Counted from the first letter of the stretch, positions 54,014 through 63,226 are shown. The stretch: 64,000 bases of DNA from Neogemmobacter tilapiae (GCF_014652215.1 NZ_BMYJ01000010.1:1-64000), one strand, 5' to 3'. Program-made: numbers and translations. Notes: generated by a model not told the origin, from the sequence alone.

Positions 54014-54469
54014 ATGATGCATCGCTATCTACTTCCCTTATCCTTGCTTCTGGCCCCTCCGGCCTTGGCCCAAAGCGAAACTTGCAGCCTGTATAACCCC
54101 TCTGAACCCTGTGTCCGGGTCTTGGCCTGCGTCGGTGGTGACGGCCTTTGGTTCGATGGCCGCGCCTATGGCGCCCGCGAAGGCCGCATCGAAGGCCAGA
54201 TGAGCGACGGCACCCTTTGCGGCGGGTCTTGGACCGTCCGCAATTTTATGGGCATCGGCCGTTCCGACCTGAACTGCGACGATGGGCGCGAGGCGCGGGT
54301 TTATTACACCTACCGCGACCGCCGCACCGGCACCGCCACGGGCAGCGGTCGCTCCAATCTGGGCGAATCGATCAAGGTCTGGGCGGGTGAGGAAGTCTTG
54401 GCCTTCCTGCAAGGCGAGGGTGAAACGCCCAGCCTCCCCTGCCGGGGCGGTGCTGTCCCGCTTAACTGA
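54014..54469 (+). CDS. Hypothetical secreted protein
   Basis: A 151-residue protein with a signal peptide (LLPLSLLLAPPALA, about residues 6-19). Cysteines are in ETCSLY, EPCVRV, LACVGG, TLCGGSW and LNCDDG, which suggests several disulfides. GGAG lies eight bases before the ATG. No family recognised. Confidence 0.72.
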   Translation: MMHRYLLPLSLLLAPPALAQSETCSLYNPSEPCVRVLACVGGDGLWFDGRAYGAREGRIEGQMSDGTLCGGSWTVRNFMGIGRSDLNCDDGREARVYYTYRDRRTGTATGSGRSNLGESIKVWAGEEVLAFLQGEGETPSLPCRGGAVPLN

Positions 54470-54475
54470 CCTCGC

Positions 54476-55171
54476 CTAAACCTCCCGCTGCATCATCACC
54501 CGTCGCGATTCCGACAGGAACTCCCGCCGCACCAGCACGCCCGTTGTGATCACCGCCCCACCGATCAAGGCCAAAGGCCCCAGCAACCAAGCCAAGGCCC
54601 CCAAGGCGTAATAGATCGATCGCATCCCCCGGTTGAAACTTTTCGCCGCCGTGATGTTCACCTCGGCCGCCTGTCCCGCCCGGTGAAAGGCCTGCGGATC
54701 ATTCGGGTCATTCGGCACAGCCGCCATCAGGATCGAACAATAGCCAAACAGCCGATGCGCCCAGACGAATTTCAGCAATGCATTGCCCAGAAACAGGATC
54801 ACCAGCAGAATCTTCACCTCGATCACCAGTGCGGGCACCGGCAGTGTCAAATCCCGCGCCAACCCCTCCAACCGTTCCGAATTCCCGATCAGCGCTACCC
54901 CGCCCCCAATCGCAATCATCGAGGCCGAGACGAAAAACGCCGTCCCCTGCCGCAGGCTGTCGATGATATTGGCATCAAAAATGCGCGGCGTGCGGGTCAC
55001 GAATTGCGCCATCCAGTCGCGCCGATACTGCGCCATCAGCCGCGACACCGAAGGATGCCCAGCGGGCGGATGCTCGATCATCCAGCCCAGACCATACCAA
55101 AGCCCGATCAGCAAGGCGACCGCCAGCATGTCCAGCGCGGTAAACAGCGAAAGGCGTGAAAAGATATCCAT
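54476..55171 (-). CDS. DUF599 family membrane protein
   Basis: A 231-residue protein with four to five hydrophobic stretches (LDMLAVALLIGLWYGLGW, ASMIAIGGGVALIG, VIEVKILLVILFLGNALLKFVWAHRLFGYC, LAWLLGPLALIGGAVIT). NRGMRSIYYALG and the WYGLGW start mark DUF599. ATG at 55171; the upstream part of the frame is spurious. Function unknown. Confidence 0.85.
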   Translation of the reverse strand: MDIFSRLSLFTALDMLAVALLIGLWYGLGWMIEHPPAGHPSVSRLMAQYRRDWMAQFVTRTPRIFDANIIDSLRQGTAFFVSASMIAIGGGVALIGNSERLEGLARDLTLPVPALVIEVKILLVILFLGNALLKFVWAHRLFGYCSILMAAVPNDPNDPQAFHRAGQAAEVNITAAKSFNRGMRSIYYALGALAWLLGPLALIGGAVITTGVLVRREFLSESRRVMMQREV

Positions 55172-55243
55172 GATCCTTGCTAGCGCAGCGCCCTTTGCAA
55201 AGGAAGCCTTGGCAGCGCGCCCCGGCTTTGGCACCATACCCCC

Positions 55244-56674
55244 ATGCAGATGCCCGATCCCAACGCCGCCATACTGGCCCGCCGCGCCGCCATTGTCGCA
55301 GGCCTGCGCGCCCTGTTGCCCGCCGATGCCGTTCTGGACGATCCCGCCGAAACCCGCGCCTATGAATGCGATGCGCTGACCGCCTATCGCTGCCTGCCGC
55401 TGGCCGTCACGCTGCCCCGCACGACCGAGGAAGTCGCCGCCATCTTACGCTTTTGCCATGCCCAAGGCGTGCCCGTCATTCCACGCGGCGCGGGCACCTC
55501 GCTGGCGGGCGGTTCCCTGCCCACGCCCGATGCCGTGATCCTGGGCGTCGCCCGCATGACCGGGGTGATCGAAACCAACTACCCCGACCGTTATATCCAT
55601 GTCCAAACCGGCCGAACCAACCTGTCGGTGACGGGGGCGGTAGAGGCACAGGGCTGGTTCTACGCCCCTGACCCCTCCAGCCAACTGGCCTGTGCCATCG
55701 CGGGCAACATCGCCATGAACTCCGGCGGGGCGCATTGCCTGAAATACGGCGTCACCACCAACAACCTGCTGGGTGTGACCTTGGTGCAGATGGACGGCAC
55801 CGTTGTTCATCTGGGCGGCCCGTTCAGCGAAAGCGAAGGGCTGGACTTGCTGGGCGTCGTCTGCGGCTCCGAGGGCCAGCTTGGCGTCGTGACCGAGGCT
55901 TACTTGCGCATCCTGCCGAAACCCGAAGGCGCGCGGCCCGTGCTGATGGGCTTTGACAGCAACGAAGGGGCAGGGGCCTGCGTCGCCGACATCATCAAGG
56001 CGGGTGTCCTGCCCGTCGCCATCGAATTCATGGACCGCCCCTGCATCGTGGCGACCGAGGCTTTCGCCCAAGCGGGCTATCCCGATTGTGAGGCCCTGCT
56101 GATTGTCGAGGTTGAAGGTTCCGAGGCCGAAATTGCCGAACAACTGGCCCTGATCCGCGCCATTGCCGCGCGCCACAGCCCGGTGGAATTCCGCGAAAGC
56201 CGTTCCGCCGAAGAAACCCGCCGCATCTGGCTGGGCCGCAAATCGGCCTTTGGCGCGATGGGGCAGATGGGCGATTACATCTGTCTCGACGGCACCATCC
56301 CCGTGTCGGAACTGCCCTTCGTCCTGCGCCGCATTTCCGAACTGACCGAGGCTGCTGGCCTCCGCGTGGCCAATGTCTTTCACGCAGGCGATGGCAACAT
56401 GCATCCCCTGATCATCTTCAACGCCAACCAACCCGGCGATCTGGAAAAGGCCGAGGCTTTGGGGGCCGACATCCTGCGCCTTTGCGTGCAGGTCGGTGGC
56501 TGCCTGACCGGCGAACATGGCGTCGGCGTCGAAAAGCGCGACCTGATGGGGGTGCAGTTCAGCGATCAGGATATGGAGGCGCAGTTGCGGGTCAAGGATG
56601 TCTTCGACCCAAACTGGCTGCTGAACCCCGCCAAGGTCTTTCCGCTGTCGGTGACGGCCAGCAGGCGGGGCTAG
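55244..56674 (+). CDS. glcD: FAD-linked oxidase, glycolate oxidase subunit GlcD type
   Basis: A 476-residue flavoprotein. The FAD-binding PVIPRGAGTSLAGGSLP (about residues 80-96) and GWFYAPDPSSQLACAIAGNIAMNSGG (about 140-165), plus a C-terminal CLTGEHGVGVEKRDLM with a catalytic-side His, are typical of GlcD/D-lactate dehydrogenases. It oxidises glycolate or a D-2-hydroxyacid. glcE and glcF do not follow; the next gene is on the other strand, so this is an orphan copy or its partners are elsewhere. Confidence 0.9.
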   Translation: MQMPDPNAAILARRAAIVAGLRALLPADAVLDDPAETRAYECDALTAYRCLPLAVTLPRTTEEVAAILRFCHAQGVPVIPRGAGTSLAGGSLPTPDAVILGVARMTGVIETNYPDRYIHVQTGRTNLSVTGAVEAQGWFYAPDPSSQLACAIAGNIAMNSGGAHCLKYGVTTNNLLGVTLVQMDGTVVHLGGPFSESEGLDLLGVVCGSEGQLGVVTEAYLRILPKPEGARPVLMGFDSNEGAGACVADIIKAGVLPVAIEFMDRPCIVATEAFAQAGYPDCEALLIVEVEGSEAEIAEQLALIRAIAARHSPVEFRESRSAEETRRIWLGRKSAFGAMGQMGDYICLDGTIPVSELPFVLRRISELTEAAGLRVANVFHAGDGNMHPLIIFNANQPGDLEKAEALGADILRLCVQVGGCLTGEHGVGVEKRDLMGVQFSDQDMEAQLRVKDVFDPNWLLNPAKVFPLSVTASRRG

Positions 56675-57163
56675 CTATTCCGCAGGCCCCACCGCCCGCG
56701 CCTCGGCTTCGGCAATGGCCTCCGCCGGAATCGCCGCGGCGATGGCCGCCAGCACCGCATTCACCCGCGCCACATCGGCCTTGCGTGGGCTGGATGGCAG
56801 ATCCACCACCCGGCCCTCCAACATCACCCGCCCACGGGTCAGCCCGCCCCCCACCATCACCTCTTCGGATTCCAGCGCGGGGCGGTCCGCCAAGCCCGAA
56901 TCCCGCGCCGCCTGCAAAATCGCCTCAACCGTCGCGGCGTCCGCCGTGCCGCTGACACCCACGCAACCCGGCGCTGTTTCTTCATAACCCTTGCAATAGG
57001 TCAGATGCCACGCCCCATCCGGCAGAATTTCCGCCCGCCATTCCCAATGATATTCCGGCGGCACGCTGCCATTGTCGGTGGCATAAACCGCCAAGGGCTG
57101 CTGCGGGCTTTCCGCCCAAACCGGGCTGCTCCCCATCATCAAAAGCATCAAAAGAAAACGCAT
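56675..57163 (-). CDS. Hypothetical secreted protein
   Basis: A 162-residue protein with signal peptide (FLLMLLMMGSSPVWAES) and a mature part with two cysteines (YCKGYEETAPGC). The C-terminal third is Ala/Glu helical. ATG at 57163 preferred over GTG one codon earlier. Family not recognised. Confidence 0.7.
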   Translation of the reverse strand: MRFLLMLLMMGSSPVWAESPQQPLAVYATDNGSVPPEYHWEWRAEILPDGAWHLTYCKGYEETAPGCVGVSGTADAATVEAILQAARDSGLADRPALESEEVMVGGGLTRGRVMLEGRVVDLPSSPRKADVARVNAVLAAIAAAIPAEAIAEAEARAVGPAE

Positions 57164-57208
57164 CACTGCCCCCGCAATTCCTTGCGAGGGCAGTTTATCA
57201 AACGCCGA

Positions 57209-58264
57209 TCAGACTGCCAGAGCCTTGCCGCCTTCGCTCGCCGATTGCTCGGCCCGGTCCAGCAGTCGCTGCAATTCCGCCCCCCGCGCGAAATCGGGGA
57301 TCGCCACCCCTTCGCCCCGGATCGCCGCGACGAAACGCTGATAGATGTTTGGCACATCCGGGCATTCCACATCCGCCCAGGTCGCCGTTTTCACATCCGC
57401 CCCAAGGCAGGCCCGCAACCGGCTGACAGCACCTTCAAAGCTGACCTCCAGCCCCCCCAGATCGCCATAGATCCGCAAGCGCAGGTCGTTGTGATGCCCG
57501 CTGGCAAAGCGCGTCGCCGCCACCGTGCCCAAGGCCCCACCGGCCAGCGACAGTTGCATTGTTGCACTGTCATTGGCATCGAGCTTGTATTCGCCGATTT
57601 GCCCGCCGGGGGCTTTGTCAAAGGTCTTCAGCAGACAAGACACACTCTCTGCTGCTTCGCCCGCGATAAAGGTGGTGAAGTCCAAGATATGGATCCCCAC
57701 ATCCCCCAGCACGCCTTTGGACCCATGCGATTGCGACAGCCGCCACAGCCATTGCGGCTCGGTCTTCCAGTCGCCCCAGGCGTCCTGCGTCAGCCAGCTT
57801 TGCAGATAAGACGCCTCAAAATGCCGCACCGGCCCAATCGCCCCCTCCCGCACCATCTGCGCCGCCTTTTGCAAGGCGGGCACGTTCCGGTAGGACAGGT
57901 TCACCATATTCACCACGCCCGCCCGTGCCGCGGCCGCCGCCATCTCTTCGGCATGGCCCGCATTGCTGGCCAAGGGCTTTTCGCACAGCACATGCTTGCC
58001 CGCCGCCAGAACCGGCATCGTCGTTGCATAATGCACCGCATCCGGCGTCACGTTCGTCACCGCGTCAAACTGTCCCCAGGCCAAAGCCTCGTCCAGCGTC
58101 GCAAAGCGCCCGGCAATCCCATGCTTGTCGCAAAAGGCGTTCAACTGCGCGGGCCGCGTATCGACGCCGCCGACCAGCGAAACGCCCGGAATGGACGCGA
58201 ATTGTTCGGCATGGTTGTTCGCCATGCCCCCCGTGCCGATGATCAGAATCCGAACAGGTTGCAT
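57209..58264 (-). CDS. Gfo/Idh/MocA-family oxidoreductase
   Basis: A 351-residue NAD(P)-dependent sugar dehydrogenase. The Rossmann start is RILIIGTGGMANNHAEQF with the dinucleotide loop near residues 5-14, and KPLASNAGHAEEM carries the conserved Lys. EKPL is the usual catalytic motif. Start ATG at 58264 overlaps the ThuA gene stop by one base, so ThuA and this gene are one operon, likely in sugar (trehalose-like) catabolism. Confidence 0.93.
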   Translation of the reverse strand: MQPVRILIIGTGGMANNHAEQFASIPGVSLVGGVDTRPAQLNAFCDKHGIAGRFATLDEALAWGQFDAVTNVTPDAVHYATTMPVLAAGKHVLCEKPLASNAGHAEEMAAAAARAGVVNMVNLSYRNVPALQKAAQMVREGAIGPVRHFEASYLQSWLTQDAWGDWKTEPQWLWRLSQSHGSKGVLGDVGIHILDFTTFIAGEAAESVSCLLKTFDKAPGGQIGEYKLDANDSATMQLSLAGGALGTVAATRFASGHHNDLRLRIYGDLGGLEVSFEGAVSRLRACLGADVKTATWADVECPDVPNIYQRFVAAIRGEGVAIPDFARGAELQRLLDRAEQSASEGGKALAV

Positions 58265-59049
58265 CACCGATACCCCTCTTCCCCGGCTTCATGCAGCTTC
58301 GGCCCACGTTCCGTGATCGGCTCCAAAGCCGTTTCCACCGGCGCATTCGGCGCTTCGGTCACTTTCGCAATCCGCGGCTGCGCGTTGTTCGCCCACAGCA
58401 CCGCATTGTGAATCACCTTCTGCACATTTGCATCGTGATAGGTCGGATAGGTTTCATGCCCCGGACGGAAATAGAACACATTCCCCGCCCCCCGCTTGTA
58501 GGTCAGCCCCGAGCGGAACACTTCCCCCCCCTGGAACCAGCTGATGAACACCGTCTCAAGCGGTTCCGGCACCCCGAAAGGCTCGCCATACATCTCTTCG
58601 TTTTCCAGCTCGAAATGATCCGGCAGCCCCGCCGCAATCGGATGGTTCCGGCTCGTCACCCACAGACGCTCCCGCTCCCCCGCTTCCCGCCACGACAGGT
58701 TGCAAGGCGTCCCCATCAACCGCTTGAAGGGTTTCGAGAAATGCGCCGAATGCAGGAAGATGATCCCCATCCCCGACCAGACAGCCTCGGCCACCCGTTC
58801 CGTCACCGCATCCGACACATCCCCATGCGCCGCATGGCCCCACCAGATCAGCACATCGGTTTCCGCCAGACGTTCCGCCGTCAGCCCATGTTCCGGCTCT
58901 TGCAGCGTCGCCGTCGTCGCACTCACCCCGCCCGCCGCATTCAGCGTCTCGGCAATCGTGCCGTGCATGGTTTTCGGGTAAATCCCCGCCACCACCTTGT
59001 TCTTCTGTTCATGGACATTCTCGCCCCAGACCACCACGCGGACTGTCAT
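58264..59049 (-). CDS. ThuA-like trehalose utilisation protein
   Basis: A 261-residue ThuA-domain protein of the glutamine amidotransferase-like superfamily. [18 protein letters not shown] and [19 protein letters not shown] are conserved. In rhizobia ThuA works with ThuB, a Gfo/Idh/MocA dehydrogenase, in trehalose to 3-ketotrehalose conversion; the gene next door fits this pairing. No transporter is in the window. Confidence 0.9.
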   Translation of the reverse strand: MTVRVVVWGENVHEQKNKVVAGIYPKTMHGTIAETLNAAGGVSATTATLQEPEHGLTAERLAETDVLIWWGHAAHGDVSDAVTERVAEAVWSGMGIIFLHSAHFSKPFKRLMGTPCNLSWREAGERERLWVTSRNHPIAAGLPDHFELENEEMYGEPFGVPEPLETVFISWFQGGEVFRSGLTYKRGAGNVFYFRPGHETYPTYHDANVQKVIHNAVLWANNAQPRIAKVTEAPNAPVETALEPITERGPKLHEAGEEGYR

Positions 59050-59154
59050 CGAAGCCTCCTCTCCAAAGCGCTTTGGGGCAGAGTGATGCGCCTTTGATTG
59101 GGGGAAGGCAAGGGGCCACCCAAGGGCGTCACCGATATTTCATTCAAGGGAAAG

Positions 59155-59231
59155 TGGCGGACCCAGAGCGATTCGAACGCCCGACCCTCAGATTCGTAGT
59201 CTGATGCTCTATCCAGCTGAGCTATGGGTCC
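59155..59231 (-). tRNA. tRNA-Arg (anticodon ACG)
   Basis: Read on the minus strand: acceptor GGACCCA/TGGGTCC, D-arm GCTC...GAGC, anticodon stem TCAGA/TCTGA with loop CTACGAA, T-arm with TTCGAAT, discriminator G and encoded CCA. The 77-base length fits. The anticodon ACG reads CGN Arg codons after deamination to ICG by TadA. Confidence 0.95.
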
Positions 59232-59296
59232 GTTAGGCGGCGATGTAGCGTCATGTTCGGGGTGATGCAAGGGGCATCACCGCAGAAAGCGCAAAA

Positions 59297-60709
59297 TCAG
59301 GCCAGGGGTTCGGCGGGGGCGGATTTCGGCAGGCGGATCAGGAATTCGCTGCCCTCGCCGTCCGACCGCACCAGTTCCAACGTGCCGCCATGGCCGCGCA
59401 CCAGTTCGGCGGCAATCGCCAGACCCAGCCCCGTGCCGCCCTTGCGCGCCCCGCCGGTAAAGGCGGTGAACAGATGTTCCCGCGCCTTGGGCGGCAGGCC
59501 CGGCCCCGTGTCGCCCAGTCGAATGCACCAATGGCTGTCATCCTCACCGCCCGACAATTCGATGGTGCCGGGTTTGCCCGTCGCCTCAATCGCCTGCCTT
59601 GCGTTGCGGATCAGGTTCGACAGCACGCGGAACAACTGGTCCTGATCGGCGCGGATCATCAGGCTGGGGGCCATGTCGATCAGACAGGCGGGCTCGGTCG
59701 TGGCCGAAAGCCCCTCGGCCTCCACCACGTCTTCCGCCAGACGGATCAGCGGAAAGCGCGCCAGAATGGGCGGATGTTCCTCGGCCTTGCCAAAGGCCAG
59801 CGTCGATTCGGTCAGGCTGACCGCCCGGCGGATCGAGGCGATCAGTTTCGGCGCCGACCGCGCCACCACCGGATCATCGCTGTTTTCCAGCCGATCCGCG
59901 AAAAGCTGGGCCGTGGTCAGGATGTTGCGCAGGTCATGGCTGATCTTGGCGACAGCGCCCCCCAATTGCGCCAGCCGCTCCTTTTGCCGCAAGGATCCGG
60001 TCAGTTGCGTTTGCAGGGTTTGCAGGCTTTCCTCGGCATCACGCAATTCGGCGACATTGGTCGTGGGGGCAATGATCCGCGTGCCATCCTCGGGCGCATC
60101 GGCATAGGCCTGCATATGCCGCACAACCCGGCGGATCGGCACGACCAGCAGGCGCTGCACGGCCAGAAACAGCAATCCCGCCGTAAAGATCGAAATGACC
60201 GCCGACAGGATCAGAATGCGGAAACCGTAGTCCAGCATCGCCTTGCGCAAACCATCGGTCTGCAAGGTGATCTCGATCAATTCCCCCGCATTGCGGGTGG
60301 GCTGACCGATCACACGGATGACGCGGGTTTCCGGGTCAATCAGCACATCCATCGCATCGCGGATCAACTCATAGGCCCCCGCCATGCGCAGATCATAGGT
60401 GCCATAGATCGGCTGGGGCAGGGGAGAGTTCAGCACCAACTGCCGCACCTCATCGCGCCGCAGCACCACGTTGAACACCTCGGCATTGGCCAAAAGTTCC
60501 GTGGTCAGTTCCGGGCCGATCATCTCATCTGGGGTGGCGAGCAGGGCGAGTGAGGCGATTTGCGACTTTTCCAGCCGCAGTTGCAGATAGTCTTGGCGAA
60601 AGCGGGCAATCGAGGGGACAAAGATCAGAACCTCGGCCAGCATGACAAAGGCAATGGTCAGCAGCAGAAAGCGGCCGGACAGCGTATTCAGGAAACGGCC
60701 GCTTCGCAT
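59297..60709 (-). CDS. Sensor histidine kinase
   Basis: A 470-residue membrane kinase. Two helices (FLLLTIAFVMLAEVLIF near 13-30 and ILILSAVISIFTAGLLFLAV near 190-210) flank a periplasmic sensor, then a HAMP-like linker. The dimerisation helix has AKISHDLRNILTTAQ (phospho-His about 270), followed by HATPase motifs NLIRNARQAI, GDTGPGLPPKA and TGLGLAIAAELV. ATG at 60709 with GAAGGA upstream is chosen; GTG 60745 or TTG 60748 would overlap the preceding gene. No response regulator is next to it. Confidence 0.88.
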   Translation of the reverse strand: MRSGRFLNTLSGRFLLLTIAFVMLAEVLIFVPSIARFRQDYLQLRLEKSQIASLALLATPDEMIGPELTTELLANAEVFNVVLRRDEVRQLVLNSPLPQPIYGTYDLRMAGAYELIRDAMDVLIDPETRVIRVIGQPTRNAGELIEITLQTDGLRKAMLDYGFRILILSAVISIFTAGLLFLAVQRLLVVPIRRVVRHMQAYADAPEDGTRIIAPTTNVAELRDAEESLQTLQTQLTGSLRQKERLAQLGGAVAKISHDLRNILTTAQLFADRLENSDDPVVARSAPKLIASIRRAVSLTESTLAFGKAEEHPPILARFPLIRLAEDVVEAEGLSATTEPACLIDMAPSLMIRADQDQLFRVLSNLIRNARQAIEATGKPGTIELSGGEDDSHWCIRLGDTGPGLPPKAREHLFTAFTGGARKGGTGLGLAIAAELVRGHGGTLELVRSDGEGSEFLIRLPKSAPAEPLA

Positions 60710-60735
60710 CCTCGGGTCAATTCCTTCTGGCCGGA

Positions 60736-62136
60736 TCAGGGCCACCAACGCTGGACAAGACGGACGACCCGCTTGATCCGGTCATTCTGAAACAGTCTGG
60801 GCGAGAAATAGGCCCCCGCCGCGCGTTTGGAAAGCTCTGACAGGGTGGGATATGGCAAGATCGTGCCGGTCAGGGCCGAAAGTTTAAGGTTTTGTTGCAA
60901 AAGGATGGCCCAAAGCGCGATCTGCTCGCCCGCTTGGGGGCCAAAGATCGAAACGCCCAAGGGTCGGCCCTTGCGGGCGATCAATTTCAGCAGGCCATGG
61001 GTTTCGCCCATCGTGACGGCGCGGTCGTTCTGGGCGAAGGTCAGGCGGATGACCTCGATGCTGTCGCCATGGCGGGCACGCGCTTCGGCTTCCGTCAGGC
61101 CGATATGGGCCAGTTCGGGGTCAATATAGGTGACGCGCGGAATGGCGCGGGGGGCAAAGCGGGCGGGCAGGGGGAACAGCGTCTGTTTCAGAATGGTCGC
61201 CGCATGGGCCCCCGCCACATGGGTATATTGCGGCCCACCCGCGACATCGCCCACCGCAAAGATGCGGCGGTTCGTCGTGCGCAGGTTCGGCCCCACCGTG
61301 ATACCCTTGGCGGTGAACGCCACCCCCGCAACCTCCAGCCCCAGCCCGTCGACATTGGCCTTTCGCCCCGTCGCCACCAGCAGATGACTGCCCGCAATCT
61401 GCCGCCCATCGTCCAGCGACACAACCACGCTACCGGAAACCCCGGTCACCAAGGCCCCCTCCAGTACCTCCACCCCTTCACTCCGCAGCGCCGCCAAGGC
61501 CAGCGCCGCCAATTCCGGATCTTCCCCCGCCAAGGCCTGCGACCGCGCCAGAACCGTCACCCGGCAGCCCAACCGCCGATGCGCCTGCGCCAGCTCCAAC
61601 CCCACCGGCCCTCCGCCCAGAATGATCAGATGCTCCGGCCTTTCCCGCAGCGCAAAGATTGTCTCGTTCGTCAGATAGGGCACCGCAGCCAGCCCCGGCA
61701 CATCCGGCACCGCAGGCCGCGACCCCGTCGCAATCACAAACCGCCGCGCGTGGATCACCTGATCCCCCGCCTGAACCCTGTCCCGCCCAATGAACCGCGC
61801 CCGCGCCCGGATCACCCGGCAACCCAAGCCCTCAAACCGCGCCTGACTGTCATGCGGCGCAATCGCCGCAATTGCCCCCGCCACATGATCCTTCACCGCC
61901 CCGAAATCGACGACCGGCATCCCCCCCCCAATCCCCGCCCCGCCGCGCCCCATCCGATAGGCCTGTTCCCCCGCCGCAATCAGCGCCTTCGACGGCACGC
62001 AGCCATAGTTCAGGCAGTCCCCCCCCATCTCTCCCGCTTCGATCAGCACCACCCGCGCGCCCATCTGCACGGCCCCCGCCGCAATCGACAGCCCCCCCGA
62101 TCCCCCCCCGATCACGCAAAGATCCGTCTCGATCAC
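60736..62136 (-). CDS. Flavin-dependent pyridine nucleotide-disulfide oxidoreductase
   Basis: A 466-residue enzyme of the dihydrolipoamide dehydrogenase/mercuric reductase type. FAD site DLCVIGGGSGGLSIAAGAV (about residues 4-22), redox disulfide GGDCLNYGCVPSK (Cys41, Cys46), NAD site LIILGGGPVGLELAQAHRRL and FAVGDVAG near 305. No MerA N-terminal domain or C-terminal Cys pair for Hg. Start GTG at 62136 overlaps the VTT gene stop. Several Gly runs are written as G8 or G9 in DNA. Confidence 0.86.
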   Translation of the reverse strand: MIETDLCVIGGGSGGLSIAAGAVQMGARVVLIEAGEMGGDCLNYGCVPSKALIAAGEQAYRMGRGGAGIGGGMPVVDFGAVKDHVAGAIAAIAPHDSQARFEGLGCRVIRARARFIGRDRVQAGDQVIHARRFVIATGSRPAVPDVPGLAAVPYLTNETIFALRERPEHLIILGGGPVGLELAQAHRRLGCRVTVLARSQALAGEDPELAALALAALRSEGVEVLEGALVTGVSGSVVVSLDDGRQIAGSHLLVATGRKANVDGLGLEVAGVAFTAKGITVGPNLRTTNRRIFAVGDVAGGPQYTHVAGAHAATILKQTLFPLPARFAPRAIPRVTYIDPELAHIGLTEAEARARHGDSIEVIRLTFAQNDRAVTMGETHGLLKLIARKGRPLGVSIFGPQAGEQIALWAILLQQNLKLSALTGTILPYPTLSELSKRAAGAYFSPRLFQNDRIKRVVRLVQRWWP

Positions 62137-62843
62137 AGCACCCGCCCCCGCCACAGCCGCAACACCATCGGCAAAGCCGCCAGAACCGCCAACCCCACCA
62201 AGGGCAACACCACCCCCGGCGTCTTCAGCGACGCCAAGGTCGGCGCCTCCCCCCGTGCCAGCACCTCGGCCAGCCCCGCCCCGATCCCCGTATAGACCAA
62301 AGCCCCCGGCAGAATCCCCAAAGCCGTCGACACCGCAAACCGCCGCATCGACACCCCCATCACCGCCGGCAATAGATTCGCCAGAAAGAACGGCACCACC
62401 GGCAAAAGCCGCATCAGGAACAACACCGACCATTCGTTTTCCCGCAACGCCGCCTCCACCCGCGCCACCTTTCCCCCCTTGGCCCGCATCTTTTCCGCCA
62501 AGGCCCCCCCGAACCCCATCCGCGCCGCCCCAAAGATCAGCATCGACCCCAAAGTCGCCCCCAGCACATTGAACACCACCCCCGGAAAGACCCCGAACAG
62601 CACCCCCCCCGTCAAAGTCGCCACAATCGCCCCCGGAAGGCTAAAGGCCACCATCGCCACATAGGCCACAACGAAAAGCCCCGCCGCCCAGGCAAAATGG
62701 CTGTCCCGAAACGCCGTCACCGCCTGAAAATGTTCCGCCAACGTCCCCAGACTGATCTTCTCCCGCCCGAAAAACGCCAAAAGCCCCGCCATCAACAGCA
62801 GGGCCAACAGCGGCAAACGACGAAGCAACAGATTTTGCGGCAT
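62133..62843 (-). CDS. TVP38/TMEM64 (VTT domain) membrane protein
   Basis: A 236-residue membrane protein with a VTT/SNARE-associated domain: FSLPGAIVATLTGGVLFGVFPGVV (about residues 65-88), GMGFGGALAEKMRAKGG-like loop, FLMRLLPVVPFFLANLLPAV (about 145-165). ATG at 62843. First gene of an operon with the disulfide oxidoreductase and kinase; this pairing of TVP38 and a MerA-like enzyme is common, but the shared substrate is unknown. Confidence 0.87.
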   Translation of the reverse strand: MPQNLLLRRLPLLALLLMAGLLAFFGREKISLGTLAEHFQAVTAFRDSHFAWAAGLFVVAYVAMVAFSLPGAIVATLTGGVLFGVFPGVVFNVLGATLGSMLIFGAARMGFGGALAEKMRAKGGKVARVEAALRENEWSVLFLMRLLPVVPFFLANLLPAVMGVSMRRFAVSTALGILPGALVYTGIGAGLAEVLARGEAPTLASLKTPGVVLPLVGLAVLAALPMVLRLWRGRVL

Positions 62844-62934
62844 GGTTTTCCTTTTGCCCGAACATGGCCTGTCCCGGCCAAAGCCGATAGCCCCCTCACG
62901 CCGGATTGACCAACCACGCCCCCCTTGTAACAAT

Positions 62935-62961
62935 CCCCGCCCCCCGCCCCCACGCCCCCCC
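62935..62961 (-). other. G-quadruplex-forming tract
   Basis: On the minus strand the G-runs are G7, G5, G6 and G4 with loops of 3, 1 and 1 bases (plus strand C-runs at 62935-62938, 62940-62945, 62947-62951 and 62955-62961). A fifth and sixth run (62970-62973, 62980-62984) follow. It lies between divergent TVP38 and rpmH promoters. Confidence 0.6.
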
Positions 62962-62994
62962 GCGCATCGCCCCGAAAAACCCCCATTCCCCGCG

Positions 62995-63022
62995 TTGACT
63001 TATTCCTGTCCCCCCCTTAAAG
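62995..63022 (+). promoter_or_regulatory. Probable rpmH promoter
   Basis: TTGACT (62995-63000), 16 bases, then TTAAAG (63017-63022), about 70 bases ahead of the rpmH start codon. No DnaA boxes were seen between here and rpmH. Confidence 0.5.
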
Positions 63023-63091
63023 GACGGGCTTCAAATTGGGGTGGGGCCGAATCCGGCCGGATTTGCCCTGCCTGTCAAATGGAGAGCCGCG

Positions 63092-63226
63092 ATGAAGCGC
63101 ACATTTCAACCCTCGAACCTGGTCCGCACCCGTCGGCACGGCTTCCGCGCCCGCATGGCGACCAAAGGCGGCCGTCTGGTTCTGAACGCCCGCCGCGCCC
63201 GTGGCCGCAAGAAGCTGTCGGCCTAA
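63092..63226 (+). CDS. rpmH: 50S ribosomal protein L34
   Basis: A 44-residue protein ([20 protein letters not shown]...), full-length L34. GGAG precedes the ATG at 63092; an upstream in-frame start has no support. It heads the classical rpmH-rnpA-yidD cluster. Confidence 0.97.
   Translation: MKRTFQPSNLVRTRRHGFRARMATKGGRLVLNARRARGRKKLSA

Noticed and set aside
60709-60748. Longer histidine kinase start at TTG 60748 or GTG 60745
   Set aside because: Both overlap the preceding gene and lack a Shine-Dalgarno, while the ATG at 60709 starts the conserved hydrophobic region.
61872-62375. Plus-strand Pro/Arg-rich frames opposite the disulfide reductase and TVP38 genes
   Set aside because: Low-complexity translation of the C-rich complement, no homology, opposite two well-supported genes.
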